Shown piece after piece: positions 1 to 7,595 of a stretch of 23,018 nucleotides of DNA; position 1 is the stretch's first letter, and every line of letters starts with the position of its first letter. Made by a program: the position numbers and the translations under genes. Location: positions 1-23,018 of the IMG/VR virus record IMGVR_UViG_3300005915_000122. One strand, written 5' to 3'. Source of the DNA: a virus. The notes beneath the pieces were generated by a model. It was not told the DNA's origin, searched no databases, and worked only from the letters and a program-made list of their open reading frames with translations.

Positions 1-726
1 TACCATTCCCGAGTCTTTGCCGATGAACAGCTTGCAATTTTCAAGCACCCCGGCAATTTCGTTTAGGGTTAACATGCACCGCAAATCCCTGGCACCCAAA
101 GGAAGATGTTTTGTTACCTTCGCATCGTTACCCACTACTATAATTTTTTGTCTACTATTACTTAACGAGAGAGTAATTTTATATGCTTCCTCAAGAGACA
201 TATTCTTAGTCTTGCCCTTTGATATGTTTCTAATGTGTAAAACAACATAATCAAAGCCTTCTGGTAACACGTAATCCGGCTTAAATATGTTCTTTGGATA
301 TACCCCGTCTCTCGCATAATTGCAAAGCTCATTCATCATTCTATAATTTATAACCTGCGGCAGCTTTTCTATTTTCTGCTTGTCGTCACATAGAAACTCA
401 GATACAAATATCTTGTCAGGTTTTAAGATTTTTATCATTTCAAGTGCATTGTCTCCCGGCCGTGTCGTTATAACAGTTTCATCTGGATTGTCTTTTTTGT
501 ATTCGTCAAAAACCAATTGTGACATTATCAGATCACCCAAGGCCGCTCCGTCCTCGCTCGTACCGATGGGTGTAAATAAAGTAACTTTCCCAGCGGGGTA
601 ATCCTTTGTATAGATAACCGACACACAATTAATACAAATCCAGTTATTAATATCTACAATCTTTTCATGTTCTATGTATGATATTGATATTTCTTTTTTG
701 CATATTTTACAAATTAATCTTGGCAT
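1..726 (-). CDS. GT9-like (ADP-heptose:LPS heptosyltransferase-type) glycosyltransferase with N-terminal zinc ribbon; partial, runs off left edge
   Basis: The gene reads open for 242 codons from ATG 726 to the window edge, so its 3' end is missing. Residues 1-35 hold two CxxC pairs (CKIC near 6-9, CINC near 31-34), a small zinc ribbon. A segment near residues 55-70 (GAALGDLIMSQ) resembles the GxxGDxxxxxP start of family 9 glycosyltransferases. The last residues (LFIGKDSGMV) match the family's nucleotide-sugar motif, usually followed by H. GT9 enzymes add sugars such as heptose to surface glycans. In a phage this could modify host LPS or a virion or nucleic-acid target, which is inference. The start overlaps the stop of the upstream gene (TAATG). 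The GT9 call is fairly secure; a zinc ribbon on a GT9 fold is unusual. Confidence 0.7.
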   Translation of the reverse strand, partial: MPRLICKICKKEISISYIEHEKIVDINNWICINCVSVIYTKDYPAGKVTLFTPIGTSEDGAALGDLIMSQLVFDEYKKDNPDETVITTRPGDNALEMIKILKPDKIFVSEFLCDDKQKIEKLPQVINYRMMNELCNYARDGVYPKNIFKPDYVLPEGFDYVVLHIRNISKGKTKNMSLEEAYKITLSLSNSRQKIIVVGNDAKVTKHLPLGARDLRCMLTLNEIAGVLENCKLFIGKDSGMV

Positions 727-908
727 TAGAAATGCATCTCTTTTTTAGAGATAACTTCTAGCTTATCACCAACTGATACATCAAGCGCTGGATTCAACAA
801 TTCAATTGTGAATGGGCCACCGATTATTTTTATTATCTTTTCTTCGGGTGTGTCTCTCAACGTTTCAACTGATGCAATTTTTGTTTCATATGTATATGAT
901 ATTTCCAT
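726..908 (-). CDS. Hypothetical protein, 60 aa
   Basis: A short acidic/basic protein that I do not recognise. It is probably a beta-rich small domain (IIGGPFTIELLNP, then DVSVGDKLEVISKK). The SD GAGGGG lies within the last codons of the upstream gene, whose TAA is one base from this ATG (TAAGATG). Its own stop overlaps the ATG of the glycosyltransferase (TAATG), so it is translated between two tightly coupled genes. It reads as a real phage gene of unknown role. Confidence 0.65.
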   Translation of the reverse strand: MEISYTYETKIASVETLRDTPEEKIIKIIGGPFTIELLNPALDVSVGDKLEVISKKEMHF

Positions 909-909
909 C

Positions 910-1128
910 TTAACCCCTCTTAATTAATAACCAGTTTTTTAACATAAACAATTTATATTTAAGCCAATCCATTAGACCTAATGAATAAGTGATAGTTGCC
1001 TTGTCTATGTTTATCACCGTTGTCGGTATTTCAGTATTATTATCATTATCCCTGTTTACCGTTTCAATTGTCATCTTTGGTAAGTCAACCCATGTTGAGG
1101 GCGTTGCATCATGTATTTTCGTGTCCAT
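910..1128 (-). CDS. Hypothetical protein, 72 aa
   Basis: The N-terminal part is polar and rich in Asn, Asp and Thr. The last 22 residues (from LMDWLKYKLFMLKNWLL) are hydrophobic and basic and could be an amphipathic or membrane-associated helix. The SD GGAGG ends just before TAAGATG, so it follows directly on the small reading frame at 1130-1232. No family is recognised. Confidence 0.6.
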   Translation of the reverse strand: MDTKIHDATPSTWVDLPKMTIETVNRDNDNNTEIPTTVINIDKATITYSLGLMDWLKYKLFMLKNWLLIKRG

Positions 1129-1129
1129 C

Positions 1130-1232
1130 TTAACCTCCGCTATATTGTCTCATATCTACACAATTACGATCAATGAAAAACCCTTTAATCTTGTGCCATA
1201 TATTTATCTTTTCTTTTGATTTGTGTGTTCAT
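1130..1232 (-). pseudogene. Small gene, apparently frameshifted (about 33 codons)
   Basis: ATG 1232 sits in the same TAAGATG junction used by its neighbours, but its frame stops after 15 codons (1185). In the +1 frame an open stretch continues, coding for a plausible tail (IWHKIKGFFIDRNCVDM, then RQYSGG), and ends at TAA 1130 in exactly the junction that starts the next gene. Both ends therefore look like genuine gene boundaries, with a one-base frame change near the A-rich stretch around 1205-1220. It could be a mutation, an assembly error in a homopolymer, or a programmed shift. It is too short to assign a function. Confidence 0.4.
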
Positions 1233-1233
1233 C

Positions 1234-1479
1234 TTAAGCCCCCACTTTAAACGCTATGGAAATAGTTTCATTAAATTGGTTTTCTATAGCAAATGACTCA
1301 ACCCCACATATTGTTTTACCATCAAGCTCTTTACCGGACAACCTATTCAAATCCGTTCTTTTTATATTTTCAGGGCCAACTACTTTAAATGGATAGCAAA
1401 TAAAACCATGCGAGTTTAAACTAAACGGTTCACTGTCTATCCGTTCAACAGTAATGCCGTCAATGCAATATGTTTTCAT
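1234..1479 (-). CDS. Hypothetical protein, 81 aa
   Basis: Compact mixed-composition protein of 81 residues with three cysteines (C5, C28 and CGVE near 58) but no metal-binding pairs. Start ATG 1479 is preceded by an AAGGCTTAAG spacer. The last codons (GTG GGG GCT TAA) carry the G-rich element for the following frame. No family is recognised. Confidence 0.6.
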   Translation of the reverse strand: MKTYCIDGITVERIDSEPFSLNSHGFICYPFKVVGPENIKRTDLNRLSGKELDGKTICGVESFAIENQFNETISIAFKVGA

Positions 1480-1491
1480 CTTAAGCCTTTT

Positions 1492-1767
1492 TTATTTTCT
1501 GCTTCCCTTAACAATTATTTCTAATAGTTCCGGCCTTTCATTAGGTGCCTTCTGCGTTGCCCATTTCAACCGCTCTACAGCCCAAATCACATCGTCTATG
1601 ACTTGCCTTATTGCCTGTTCATCTTTACTTTTGATCAATGAATAATGACAGGCTCCCATTCCATAATCGTCGATATGTATTGGCAATCCGTATTCATTAA
1701 AACTTACCTTGCAATCTTTTGCAGATTCAAGTTTGCAACCTACTATTTGCCATTTGTATTCACTCAT
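1492..1767 (-). CDS. Hypothetical protein, 91 aa
   Basis: A mostly hydrophilic protein. Its middle (SKDEQAIRQVIDDVIWAVER) is predicted to be helical, while the N-terminal half looks like beta strands (YKWQIVGCKLES). The ATG follows a CAGGGGTTTAAG leader, a usable SD. It lies in the same co-directional run as its neighbours, with a 12-nt gap downstream. Function unknown. Confidence 0.6.
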   Translation of the reverse strand: MSEYKWQIVGCKLESAKDCKVSFNEYGLPIHIDDYGMGACHYSLIKSKDEQAIRQVIDDVIWAVERLKWATQKAPNERPELLEIIVKGSRK

Positions 1768-1781
1768 CTTAAACCCCTGTT

Positions 1782-2042
1782 TTAATAAAACGTCTTCAAA
1801 TATTTATATAGTTCATCTTTACTTGTTGTGATTAATACTCCGTCTTCGCCATAGAATACACGGATATGAAAGTAGCTATGGAATTTACTGTCGATATAAT
1901 CCCAACGTATAAATATGTCCTCATCCGTATCCAAGGTATTAAATAGCTCCATCATTCTGTCATCTTTATAATTGAACGCCTTTTCCATAAACCATATTAA
2001 TAGATGGTATGGTATACATTTATTAAATCTTTTCTTTTCCAT
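1782..2042 (-). CDS. Hypothetical protein, 86 aa
   Basis: Rich in aromatic and charged residues (YHLLIWFMEKAFNYKD, then IFIRWDYIDSKFHSYFHI). The 5' end overlaps the 3' end of the upstream gene by 20 nt in a different frame, and the SD AGAGATGGA lies inside that gene. A C-terminal helical tail (KDELYKYLKTFY) ends the protein. No family recognised. Confidence 0.6.
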   Translation of the reverse strand: MEKKRFNKCIPYHLLIWFMEKAFNYKDDRMMELFNTLDTDEDIFIRWDYIDSKFHSYFHIRVFYGEDGVLITTSKDELYKYLKTFY

Positions 2043-2343
2043 CTCTCACCTTCTTTAACTTCTCGTCGGCTTCCTTTTTTGCCTTATCGGCTTTTTCTTT
2101 GTTGTATTCCGCATGGGCAACCTCCCACTCGTATATACTGGGATACCTGGTTAATACTTTCCCACAATTACAGCATTCTTTAAAATAGTGAAACCCTGTA
2201 AATATTCTACTCCCAAAACTAAATTTTACATCACCATCATGTTTGCAAATCAACTGCTTAATTGTTTCCTCTAACTTGGAAATGCGTTCTATTAATTCTT
2301 CCACACGCTTATTTAAAATTGAAATCGTGTCTTTATTGCTCAT
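2023..2343 (-). CDS. Coiled-coil protein with central zinc ribbon, 106 aa
   Basis: Residues 5-35 form a heptad-rich coiled coil (ISILNKRVEELIERISKLEE). They are followed by C-K-H-D near 33-36 and CCNCGK near 57-62, which together could bind one zinc. The C-terminus is a highly charged Lys/Glu helix (KADKAKKEADEKLKKVRDGK). The layout suggests a small dimeric adaptor or nucleic-acid-binding protein, which is inference. The ATG overlaps the stop of a tiny upstream frame (ATGA), and the SD AAGGAGAAGAAA is good. Confidence 0.65.
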   Translation of the reverse strand: MSNKDTISILNKRVEELIERISKLEETIKQLICKHDGDVKFSFGSRIFTGFHYFKECCNCGKVLTRYPSIYEWEVAHAEYNKEKADKAKKEADEKLKKVRDGKEKI

Positions 2344-2408
2344 TTTCTTCTCCTTAGTTTAAATAAACTCTCCCGTAAAGTGTGTTTTTTAAACATTTCT
2401 GTAAACAT
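2340..2408 (-). CDS. Possible 22-aa basic leader peptide
   Basis: A 22-codon frame beginning MFTEMFKKH and ending in a run of arginines and lysine. Its TGA overlaps the ATG of the coiled-coil gene (ATGA), the coupling seen throughout this phage. There is no clear SD in front of it, so it may be only a chance frame or a translational-coupling leader. Nothing else is coded between here and 2481. Confidence 0.25.
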   Translation of the reverse strand: MFTEMFKKHTLRESLFKLRRRK

Positions 2409-2480
2409 TCGTTCTGTCGTTTTAATAAATAAAACTTTTTCCTTAATTCAACGTTTTGAGTAAAGAGTGAATTTATTAAC

Positions 2481-2780
2481 TTAGTTAATTTTAATATTAA
2501 TTTTAATTGTTCCATTATTTCCTTTTCCTGTACAAGAAATTCCTAAACTTGTTGCCATAATATTATTGTTTTTATAAACACCGTCTTTGGTAATTACCTC
2601 AACAAGTTTGCACTCAGTAGAACAATAAATAATCCCTCCATCTTTTCGACACATTAATTTAATGCCGTATCCAAGGTTACATTCATATTCAGCATAGCAA
2701 CGACTCATACAGTGACAATCACTGCAATCTATTACATTTATATAACCATTCGGTTCTTTTTGTTTTTTTCTTAAACTCAT
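2481..2780 (-). CDS. Cysteine-rich small protein, 99 aa
   Basis: Nine cysteines, most between residues 19 and 57 (CSDCHCMSRC, then C, C, CSTEC), could hold two metal sites or disulphides. The C-terminal third (NNNIMATSLGISCTGKGNNG) is polar and low in complexity. I see no signal peptide. The ATG follows GGAGTATAAG, and the gene starts 1 nt after the stop of the gene at 2782. The function is not recognised. Confidence 0.6.
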   Translation of the reverse strand: MSLRKKQKEPNGYINVIDCSDCHCMSRCYAEYECNLGYGIKLMCRKDGGIIYCSTECKLVEVITKDGVYKNNNIMATSLGISCTGKGNNGTIKINIKIN

Positions 2781-2781
2781 C

Positions 2782-3069
2782 TTATACTCCTATGCTATTT
2801 TTCCCCAAGCAAGCCTCAATGGCTTTTTTTTCGCTTATTCTTTTAGGGCCGCATGCGCCACATTTTTTATTAACACAAATCATTGTATAAAATCGCTTAC
2901 ACGCTCCTGGATCAAATGACAGGCCCTCCCAGCCTAACGATGCTTTCATGGGCCCTTTACAATACTGACACAAAATAACCACACTGTTTTCTTGAGCTGT
3001 TTCTTTATTAACGTATGCCTTTTCAACTTTATATTCAAGCTCTGGCTCGTCCATGAAATACCCATTCAT
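2782..3069 (-). CDS. Lar-like zinc-ribbon protein (restriction-alleviation type fold)
   Basis: A first CQYC pair near residues 34-37 is followed by C-x-n-KKCGACGPKRISEKKAIEACLG. This ending matches the pattern of the Lar family of phage/prophage zinc ribbons (V-C-xx-C-G-A-x-G-P, then S/T-E-x-x-A-I). Lar proteins were first linked to relief of type I restriction. Most family members are known only by fold, so an anti-restriction role here is inference. A second in-frame ATG lies at codon 6. The SD AGGAGAGATATAATA precedes ATG 3069. Confidence 0.55.
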   Translation of the reverse strand: MNGYFMDEPELEYKVEKAYVNKETAQENSVVILCQYCKGPMKASLGWEGLSFDPGACKRFYTMICVNKKCGACGPKRISEKKAIEACLGKNSIGV

Positions 3070-3084
3070 TATTATATCTCTCCT

Positions 3085-4044
3085 CTATGCCGCCTGTAAA
3101 TACGGAGAAGGTTCAGTCCAGATATTCTGAACTACTTTATCATATTCAAATAACGGTATTCTGATACAATAGCAGTTCGGGTGTGTATCTGCGACCGGTA
3201 TCGGCCCCTCTCCACGCTTCCAAACGTCCCCGTCAAGCGGTGAGCAAATCTCACAAGCGTTCCCGGCGGCTGACCATTGATCATACTTAATTCCTTGTGC
3301 ATCTGCCTGTACATCATAAGCGGCTTCCATTGCGAGAGTTATTTCGCTTCTCGCAAACCTTAACCACTGCCAGGCATCTCCCTCACCTACCATTTTATGT
3401 AATCTACTAGCTACCTGCATAGGTGTGGAATTGTTGATTATTCCGTCTGCGAGAATTCTTTCTATCAATTTCTTCTTGCCGACAGTAATGTCTTTGATTA
3501 TTCGAGTCGAGCCGTCCCGGACTATTGCTTGTAATCTTGGATTACCGTAAGATGCGAAAACAGTATTAGCCCTTATCTCGTCAATCCTGTCCTTGGGTGC
3601 AACTCGAAGAATTGCCTTTTGAGTTTTCGATAAGCCTATTCCAAATGCTTGCAGCTGTGAATTCTGATAGACCTCTTCACTACCGACAACATCATTCGCC
3701 CAGTCCGTAAGGATGGTACTCACGGCAGCACTTGCGTTAGCGGGTGGCACATATGGATCAGTTGTGCCCTTTGTTGCTTCTATTCTTACAGTGTTAATAT
3801 TCGGCAAACCCAGGACATCAAGCAATTTCTTCTCATGCTCTTCAACTATATCCATGTACTTATTAAATGTTTCTTTTGCTAACTTATTTACTTCGTCCCA
3901 CCTGTGGGGCTGTGAGGCGAGCTTCATAGCACAACCGGCAGAGCATTCATGTATCATTGCCTTGCCAATTAAATACTCTGGTTTAATCTCTGGTATTATT
4001 AAACCCTTTGCTATGCTATATTGTTTAAAATTGATTGACTCCAT
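3085..4044 (-). CDS. Mu gpF / SPP1 gp7-type minor head (head morphogenesis) protein
   Basis: This protein of about 319 aa joins the portal during procapsid assembly and is thought to help DNA entry. The C-terminal third carries the Mu-F domain signature: RSEITLAMEAAYD, then W-SAAGNACEICSPLDG, then DTHPNCYC, with the paired cysteines and His-Pro-x-Cys-x-Cys typical of PF04233. It follows terminase and portal in the standard order. I chose ATG 4044, preceded by GAAAGGG; a GTG at 4059 in the same frame is the alternative. Three small genes separate it from the portal, which is more than usual. Confidence 0.88.
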   Translation of the reverse strand: MESINFKQYSIAKGLIIPEIKPEYLIGKAMIHECSAGCAMKLASQPHRWDEVNKLAKETFNKYMDIVEEHEKKLLDVLGLPNINTVRIEATKGTTDPYVPPANASAAVSTILTDWANDVVGSEEVYQNSQLQAFGIGLSKTQKAILRVAPKDRIDEIRANTVFASYGNPRLQAIVRDGSTRIIKDITVGKKKLIERILADGIINNSTPMQVASRLHKMVGEGDAWQWLRFARSEITLAMEAAYDVQADAQGIKYDQWSAAGNACEICSPLDGDVWKRGEGPIPVADTHPNCYCIRIPLFEYDKVVQNIWTEPSPYLQAA

Positions 4045-4117
4045 ATTCCCTTTCTGCACTTTCCATATTAACTATTGCCCACCACAAACATGCTAAAAAG
4101 TTTTTAATTTTCTCCAT
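4025..4117 (-). CDS. Possible 30-aa overlapping peptide
   Basis: The frame starts with TGATG overlap on the stop of the upstream 56-aa gene and runs 30 codons into the 5' end of the Mu-F gene in another frame. Residues 7-16 (FLACLWWAIV) are hydrophobic, so it might be a tiny membrane peptide. The overlap and coupling support translation; no SD of its own is needed if coupled. Weak evidence. Confidence 0.3.
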   Translation of the reverse strand: MEKIKNFLACLWWAIVNMESAEREYGVNQF

Positions 4118-4287
4118 CAAACACCATCCACCGCCTTATCAATTTGAGTTTTTACAAAATCTTTCCATTCGGGACTTTTCTTAATTTCCTTTTTTAATTC
4201 ATCCTTCACCCAAGTTTGGAGCCATTCGCCTAAACCCTCAAACTCATTATAAAAATCATTTAGATCAATTTCAATATTTACTTTCAT
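4117..4287 (-). CDS. Hypothetical protein, 56 aa
   Basis: Frame MKVNIEIDLNDFYNEF to IDKAVDGV, strongly charged and probably mostly helical. Two Trp-containing segments (EWLQTWVKDEL, SPEWKDFVKTQ) look like an internal repeat. The SD GGGGGAGAT precedes the ATG, which overlaps the stop of the upstream 48-aa gene (ATGA). The short LNDFYNEF-type acidic start resembles small phage proteins in general, but no family is recognised. Confidence 0.65.
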   Translation of the reverse strand: MKVNIEIDLNDFYNEFEGLGEWLQTWVKDELKKEIKKSPEWKDFVKTQIDKAVDGV

Positions 4288-4430
4288 ATCTCCCCCAACA
4301 TAAAAAATATTTGTACCTTTGTAAAGCCCTCTGAAACAAGTAAATCACATTGTTCACAAATGGCCCGAGCCCGTAAAGTTATTTCTTCGATCATTTTCAT
4401 TGTCTCGAGATTCTCAGAGTAGCTATCCAT
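4284..4430 (-). CDS. Hypothetical protein, 48 aa
   Basis: A small helical protein (SENLETMKMIEEITLRARAI, then CEQC) with a single CxxC. It has a strong SD, AAAAGGAGAATTAT, before ATG 4430. Its TGA overlaps the next ATG. The good SD and the tight coupling make it a credible gene despite its size. Function unknown. Confidence 0.65.
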   Translation of the reverse strand: MDSYSENLETMKMIEEITLRARAICEQCDLLVSEGFTKVQIFFMLGEI

Positions 4431-4486
4431 TATAATTCTCCTTTTCTCTTTACTTATAAAATAACAAGTTTCATCTCCGAGTGATC

Positions 4487-4636
4487 TTAAATAAATTTTG
4501 GATTTTTATGTGTTATAGTGTCCCCACATTCAGAACACCTCCAGAACTCAAACCCAGGCCTATATTCACCGTCAGCACAAAAATATAAACATCCATAATT
4601 AGAAAATTCGTATTTGTGTTCGCATTTATTTTTCAT
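4487..4636 (-). CDS. Small zinc-ribbon protein, 49 aa
   Basis: Start MKNKCEHKYEF; cysteines/histidine at C5, H7, C16, C20 and a closing CSECGD near 34-39 form one zinc-ribbon-like unit. A very strong SD (AAGGAGGGGG) precedes the ATG. It is the first gene behind the promoter-like site at 4664-4692, just after the portal gene. A possible 6-codon frame (4454-4474) lies between it and the next gene; I do not count that as a gene. Confidence 0.65.
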   Translation of the reverse strand: MKNKCEHKYEFSNYGCLYFCADGEYRPGFEFWRCSECGDTITHKNPKFI

Positions 4637-4663
4637 AACATCCCCCTCCTTAAAAGTTGTTAT

Positions 4664-4692
4664 AATTTAACAATTTATTCTCACAATGTCAA
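4664..4692 (-). promoter_or_regulatory. Sigma70-like promoter after portal gene
   Basis: TTGACA (4692-4687), 17-nt spacer, TAAATT (4669-4664) on the minus strand. It begins 5 nt after the portal stop codon and would give the Mu-F block its own transcript. The -35 is perfect and the -10 moderate. Confidence 0.5.
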
Positions 4693-4696
4693 GAAT

Positions 4697-6034
4697 TTAT
4701 TTCAAAACAGCCTTAATAGTACGGTTTAGCGATAACTCTTTTTCTATATCGTACCATTCCCTTTCTGTAAACTTTCTGTCAAGTTCGGTCTCCACGTCTT
4801 GACGGCTCATTAATCCTGCTTCCATCTTCGCAAGTAATACTTCAAGTTCTGTCTTGGATGCGAAGGCGTTGGCCTTGCGAGTCTCTGCTTGTGATTTTTG
4901 ATCTCTAAAGCTAATCTCACGCCAGACACGTTCCCACTTAATACCTGTCATTCCGACCATTGCGAGACCTTCACCGAAAAACCGGTTAGCAAATGGATCA
5001 ATATTAGACCTATAACCTTTTACGCCCTCAGCTAACAAATCGGCTTGGTTATCGCTTAAACTTTCCGTTCTGCCGTAATTTTGTGAAAACGCCCAGTCAG
5101 GTAATCTTGATCCACCAATTATCTGTTTCATCACTTCTGCAATCGGAGTAGACAAAGCTGTTACCATTTTTTCGCCACCTTCTCCGATAATGCTAACGTC
5201 CAGATTTCCACCATACGGCAAACCTGTAATGACATCGCCGGTCTTGCCGCCATGTTTTAATTTCATGACTTTACCAAGTTGAGTTTGTACATTTTCCGCT
5301 GCATTCCTCGCCATTAGAGCCATTGCTTTAGGATTCTTGCTTTCCGCACCTGTTACGGTTATGAGAAAGCTGGGGTCTCCTACACGCCAGGCCGCATTAT
5401 TAATACACTGATATAGCCGTTCAAGTATTTGAGTCATCCAGGGCATACCGTGGTAAATTGAAAAACCCTGCGGGAATCCTTCTCTCAAATCAGGAGCCAT
5501 ATAATAAATATACTCTGGTTTCTCGAATACCTTTACTTGCCCCATTAAGTCTACTTGCCCAAGTACGGGCTTATCGTCTACCGTTTTAAATCTTAGCGTA
5601 TTAGTGTTTATATTGGTCAGGTGGTGCCAGCCCTTAAGGTTTGCCAATGGTACGGCTTCGCCAGCCGCGCCACCCTTTGCAATAGCCGAATCAACAAGCT
5701 GATTCTGAAATACCGGCCAGGATTTAGAAACGTTATTAACAACCACGTTTGAATATAAATCTTTTAAATAGTCCTCTGCTGATTTGTTCCCAAACGTCTC
5801 AAAATCAAACGTACCAATAAGCGAATTATAAATGGACGGCACAAGATCAATACAAGGCAATATACCCCTCAGCCTGTCGATGAACTCGCCGGACAGCTGC
5901 ATAATCGGTTTGTTAATATCAAAACTAAACCTTGTTGAATAACTTGATCTTGCTTGTGTTGATGCCGCAGTCTGGCTTATGGCCAACGCCTGGTCTGGTT
6001 TCTTCTCAAATAAAATAAAATCACCTATTCTCAT
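4697..6034 (-). CDS. Phage portal protein
   Basis: This 445-aa protein is expected to form the dodecameric ring at the capsid vertex, through which DNA is packaged. It is called from position between large terminase and Mu-F protein, from size, and from its portal-like C-terminal half: a conserved stem/wing region (RLYQCINNAAWRVGDPSFLI, and GGSRLPDWAFSQN) and a charged helical tail ending with LMSRQDVETEL, the kind of tail seen on many portals. No catalytic residues are expected. The ATG overlaps the terminase stop by 4 nt (ATGA), so the two are translationally coupled. The exact portal subfamily is not clear to me. Confidence 0.82.
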   Translation of the reverse strand: MRIGDFILFEKKPDQALAISQTAASTQARSSYSTRFSFDINKPIMQLSGEFIDRLRGILPCIDLVPSIYNSLIGTFDFETFGNKSAEDYLKDLYSNVVVNNVSKSWPVFQNQLVDSAIAKGGAAGEAVPLANLKGWHHLTNINTNTLRFKTVDDKPVLGQVDLMGQVKVFEKPEYIYYMAPDLREGFPQGFSIYHGMPWMTQILERLYQCINNAAWRVGDPSFLITVTGAESKNPKAMALMARNAAENVQTQLGKVMKLKHGGKTGDVITGLPYGGNLDVSIIGEGGEKMVTALSTPIAEVMKQIIGGSRLPDWAFSQNYGRTESLSDNQADLLAEGVKGYRSNIDPFANRFFGEGLAMVGMTGIKWERVWREISFRDQKSQAETRKANAFASKTELEVLLAKMEAGLMSRQDVETELDRKFTEREWYDIEKELSLNRTIKAVLK

Positions 6035-7548
6035 CGCTCACCTCCGCCAACAAAAAATATTGCATCAGTATCACCCGGATAAAAACTTATCGCTAAAGAA
6101 TCAGATTTATCGGGACTGCGTCCTATTCTTTTTTTAATCTCATCTTTAGGTTCTAAAACTATAGACCCGTCACTTCTCAAATTCTTTACTCTCGTTTCAC
6201 ATAATTCCTGCATTAGTTCTGCATCGGGCGGCAGGGCAAGGGCCCCTTCAAGTTTTGGGTCTAAGGCATCCCTAACCGCCCAAATGCATAATGATCGCAT
6301 ATTTGCAAAAGTTCTCTCTCCCGTTAAATCCGTATAACCTTTTGCACTTTCGGAAAATTTAACACTAACAGAATCTACTTCCATTTCAAGTAATCTTGCA
6401 TGAACACCAGCACCCTCACCAAGTGAATCAACAAAATCCTTATCACCACTTCTCAATGTTTGCTTTATCTTACCCGCTATTGCCATGTGTATTTTAGCCG
6501 GGTCGTCAACAGGTAAATCCCACTCTTCTATTTTCTCAACAAACGAACCATATCTAAAAGTAGGAACAGTTTTATCTCTACCCATACCGGCAACGTCAAC
6601 GCCGAGGCTTAATGGTGCACATCCTTTTGCGTCCCTGTCAAACTTGCCTATACCCTCAAGCCAACGTTCATTTGCCAACTCAACCCAACGCATGGGAATA
6701 ACCTGGCTTTCATCTTCTTCGGGGAACTCGCCTAAAATCTTAACTCTTGCAAGATTGTTCGGTCTCCACCATTTACCATCAAATTCAAAATCGCATTTAG
6801 CCTCTGATACTTCGTCTTTTTCTATTTGCCTACACCACATTTCTACATGTTCTTTTACCCACGGATAATCTACCTGGCCGGGAATATCATTGTTCTTATT
6901 GACTACGTTTGCCGCATCTAAACAAGACAATTTCCGTGATACATAAAACTTACTCGCTACGGACTTATATGCAAAACCTGAATTGTTATTTGGATTGAAC
7001 AATATTAATTTCTTTGGATCGACGCCCGTTAATATCCCCTCGGTTGCTTCATCAACAGCATCCTCTATACCGCTGGCCTCTGTCATTATTAAAAACAAAT
7101 TAGGTGAATGAAACCCTGTCCATGACTCAATACTTTTATCACCGGCCTTAAATGCCATTAAATAATGCTTGGTATCTGGTTTGTTTTTGTTTCCCTTATA
7201 CGGGAATTTAATTATATTGGTGAGGACTTCACCTGTAAGCGGTATTTTGGAATTACGATGTATTGATGAAATTTCGGCCATGTTTATGCTTATGGCTTGT
7301 CTATGGGTGGGAGCTGTACAAATTACGATAGCGGGATAATGAGAATACAAATAACAATTGGCGGAAAGTGCGGCCATGTAATCCTTACCCCAGGCATGGC
7401 CGGATCTTAGACTGATTTTTCTATTGTGCTGAATAAGATGTAATATTTCCTGTTTCTCAGTTGTTAGCTCTACACCAAACCCATCACGGGCCAGCCGGTT
7501 CCAATCGCTTGTTAAATATTTTATAGCCTTTACTTCTTCCCAGGTCAA
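6031..7548 (-). CDS. Terminase large subunit (TerL)
   Basis: This packaging motor and headful/cos nuclease has 505 aa. The ATPase domain shows a Walker-A-like loop RSGHAWGKD (residues 48-56), a Walker B strand with the catalytic acid in LFLIMTEASG (151-160), and the coupling motif LILFNPNN (181-188). The RNase-H-like nuclease domain begins with LGVDVAGMGRDKT (Asp near 318) and is preceded by the usual GEFPEEDE linker. No ATG fits the start: the frame opens just after a TGA, and TTG 7548 gives MTWEEV. A stronger SD (GGGGAGG, about 7576-7570) would instead serve a TTG in a different frame 16 nt upstream, so the 5' end deserves attention. It is coupled to the portal (ATGA). Confidence 0.93.
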   Translation of the reverse strand: MTWEEVKAIKYLTSDWNRLARDGFGVELTTEKQEILHLIQHNRKISLRSGHAWGKDYMAALSANCYLYSHYPAIVICTAPTHRQAISINMAEISSIHRNSKIPLTGEVLTNIIKFPYKGNKNKPDTKHYLMAFKAGDKSIESWTGFHSPNLFLIMTEASGIEDAVDEATEGILTGVDPKKLILFNPNNNSGFAYKSVASKFYVSRKLSCLDAANVVNKNNDIPGQVDYPWVKEHVEMWCRQIEKDEVSEAKCDFEFDGKWWRPNNLARVKILGEFPEEDESQVIPMRWVELANERWLEGIGKFDRDAKGCAPLSLGVDVAGMGRDKTVPTFRYGSFVEKIEEWDLPVDDPAKIHMAIAGKIKQTLRSGDKDFVDSLGEGAGVHARLLEMEVDSVSVKFSESAKGYTDLTGERTFANMRSLCIWAVRDALDPKLEGALALPPDAELMQELCETRVKNLRSDGSIVLEPKDEIKKRIGRSPDKSDSLAISFYPGDTDAIFFVGGGER

Positions 7549-7595
7549 AGAATGTTTTCCTCAAATAATTACCTCCCCTTTTATATCGTTTCTTT

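Noticed and set aside
3132-3317. 61-codon frame inside the Mu-F gene
   Set aside because: Nested in another frame of a recognised gene with no coupling, SD or family resemblance.
4089-4103. CATGCTAAAAAGTTT also present at 16748-16762
   Set aside because: A 15-nt AT-rich match in a 23-kb window can occur by chance; the flanks do not match.
4454-4474. Six-codon frame (MKLVIL) between two small genes
   Set aside because: Too short to support, although an SD-like GGAG precedes it.
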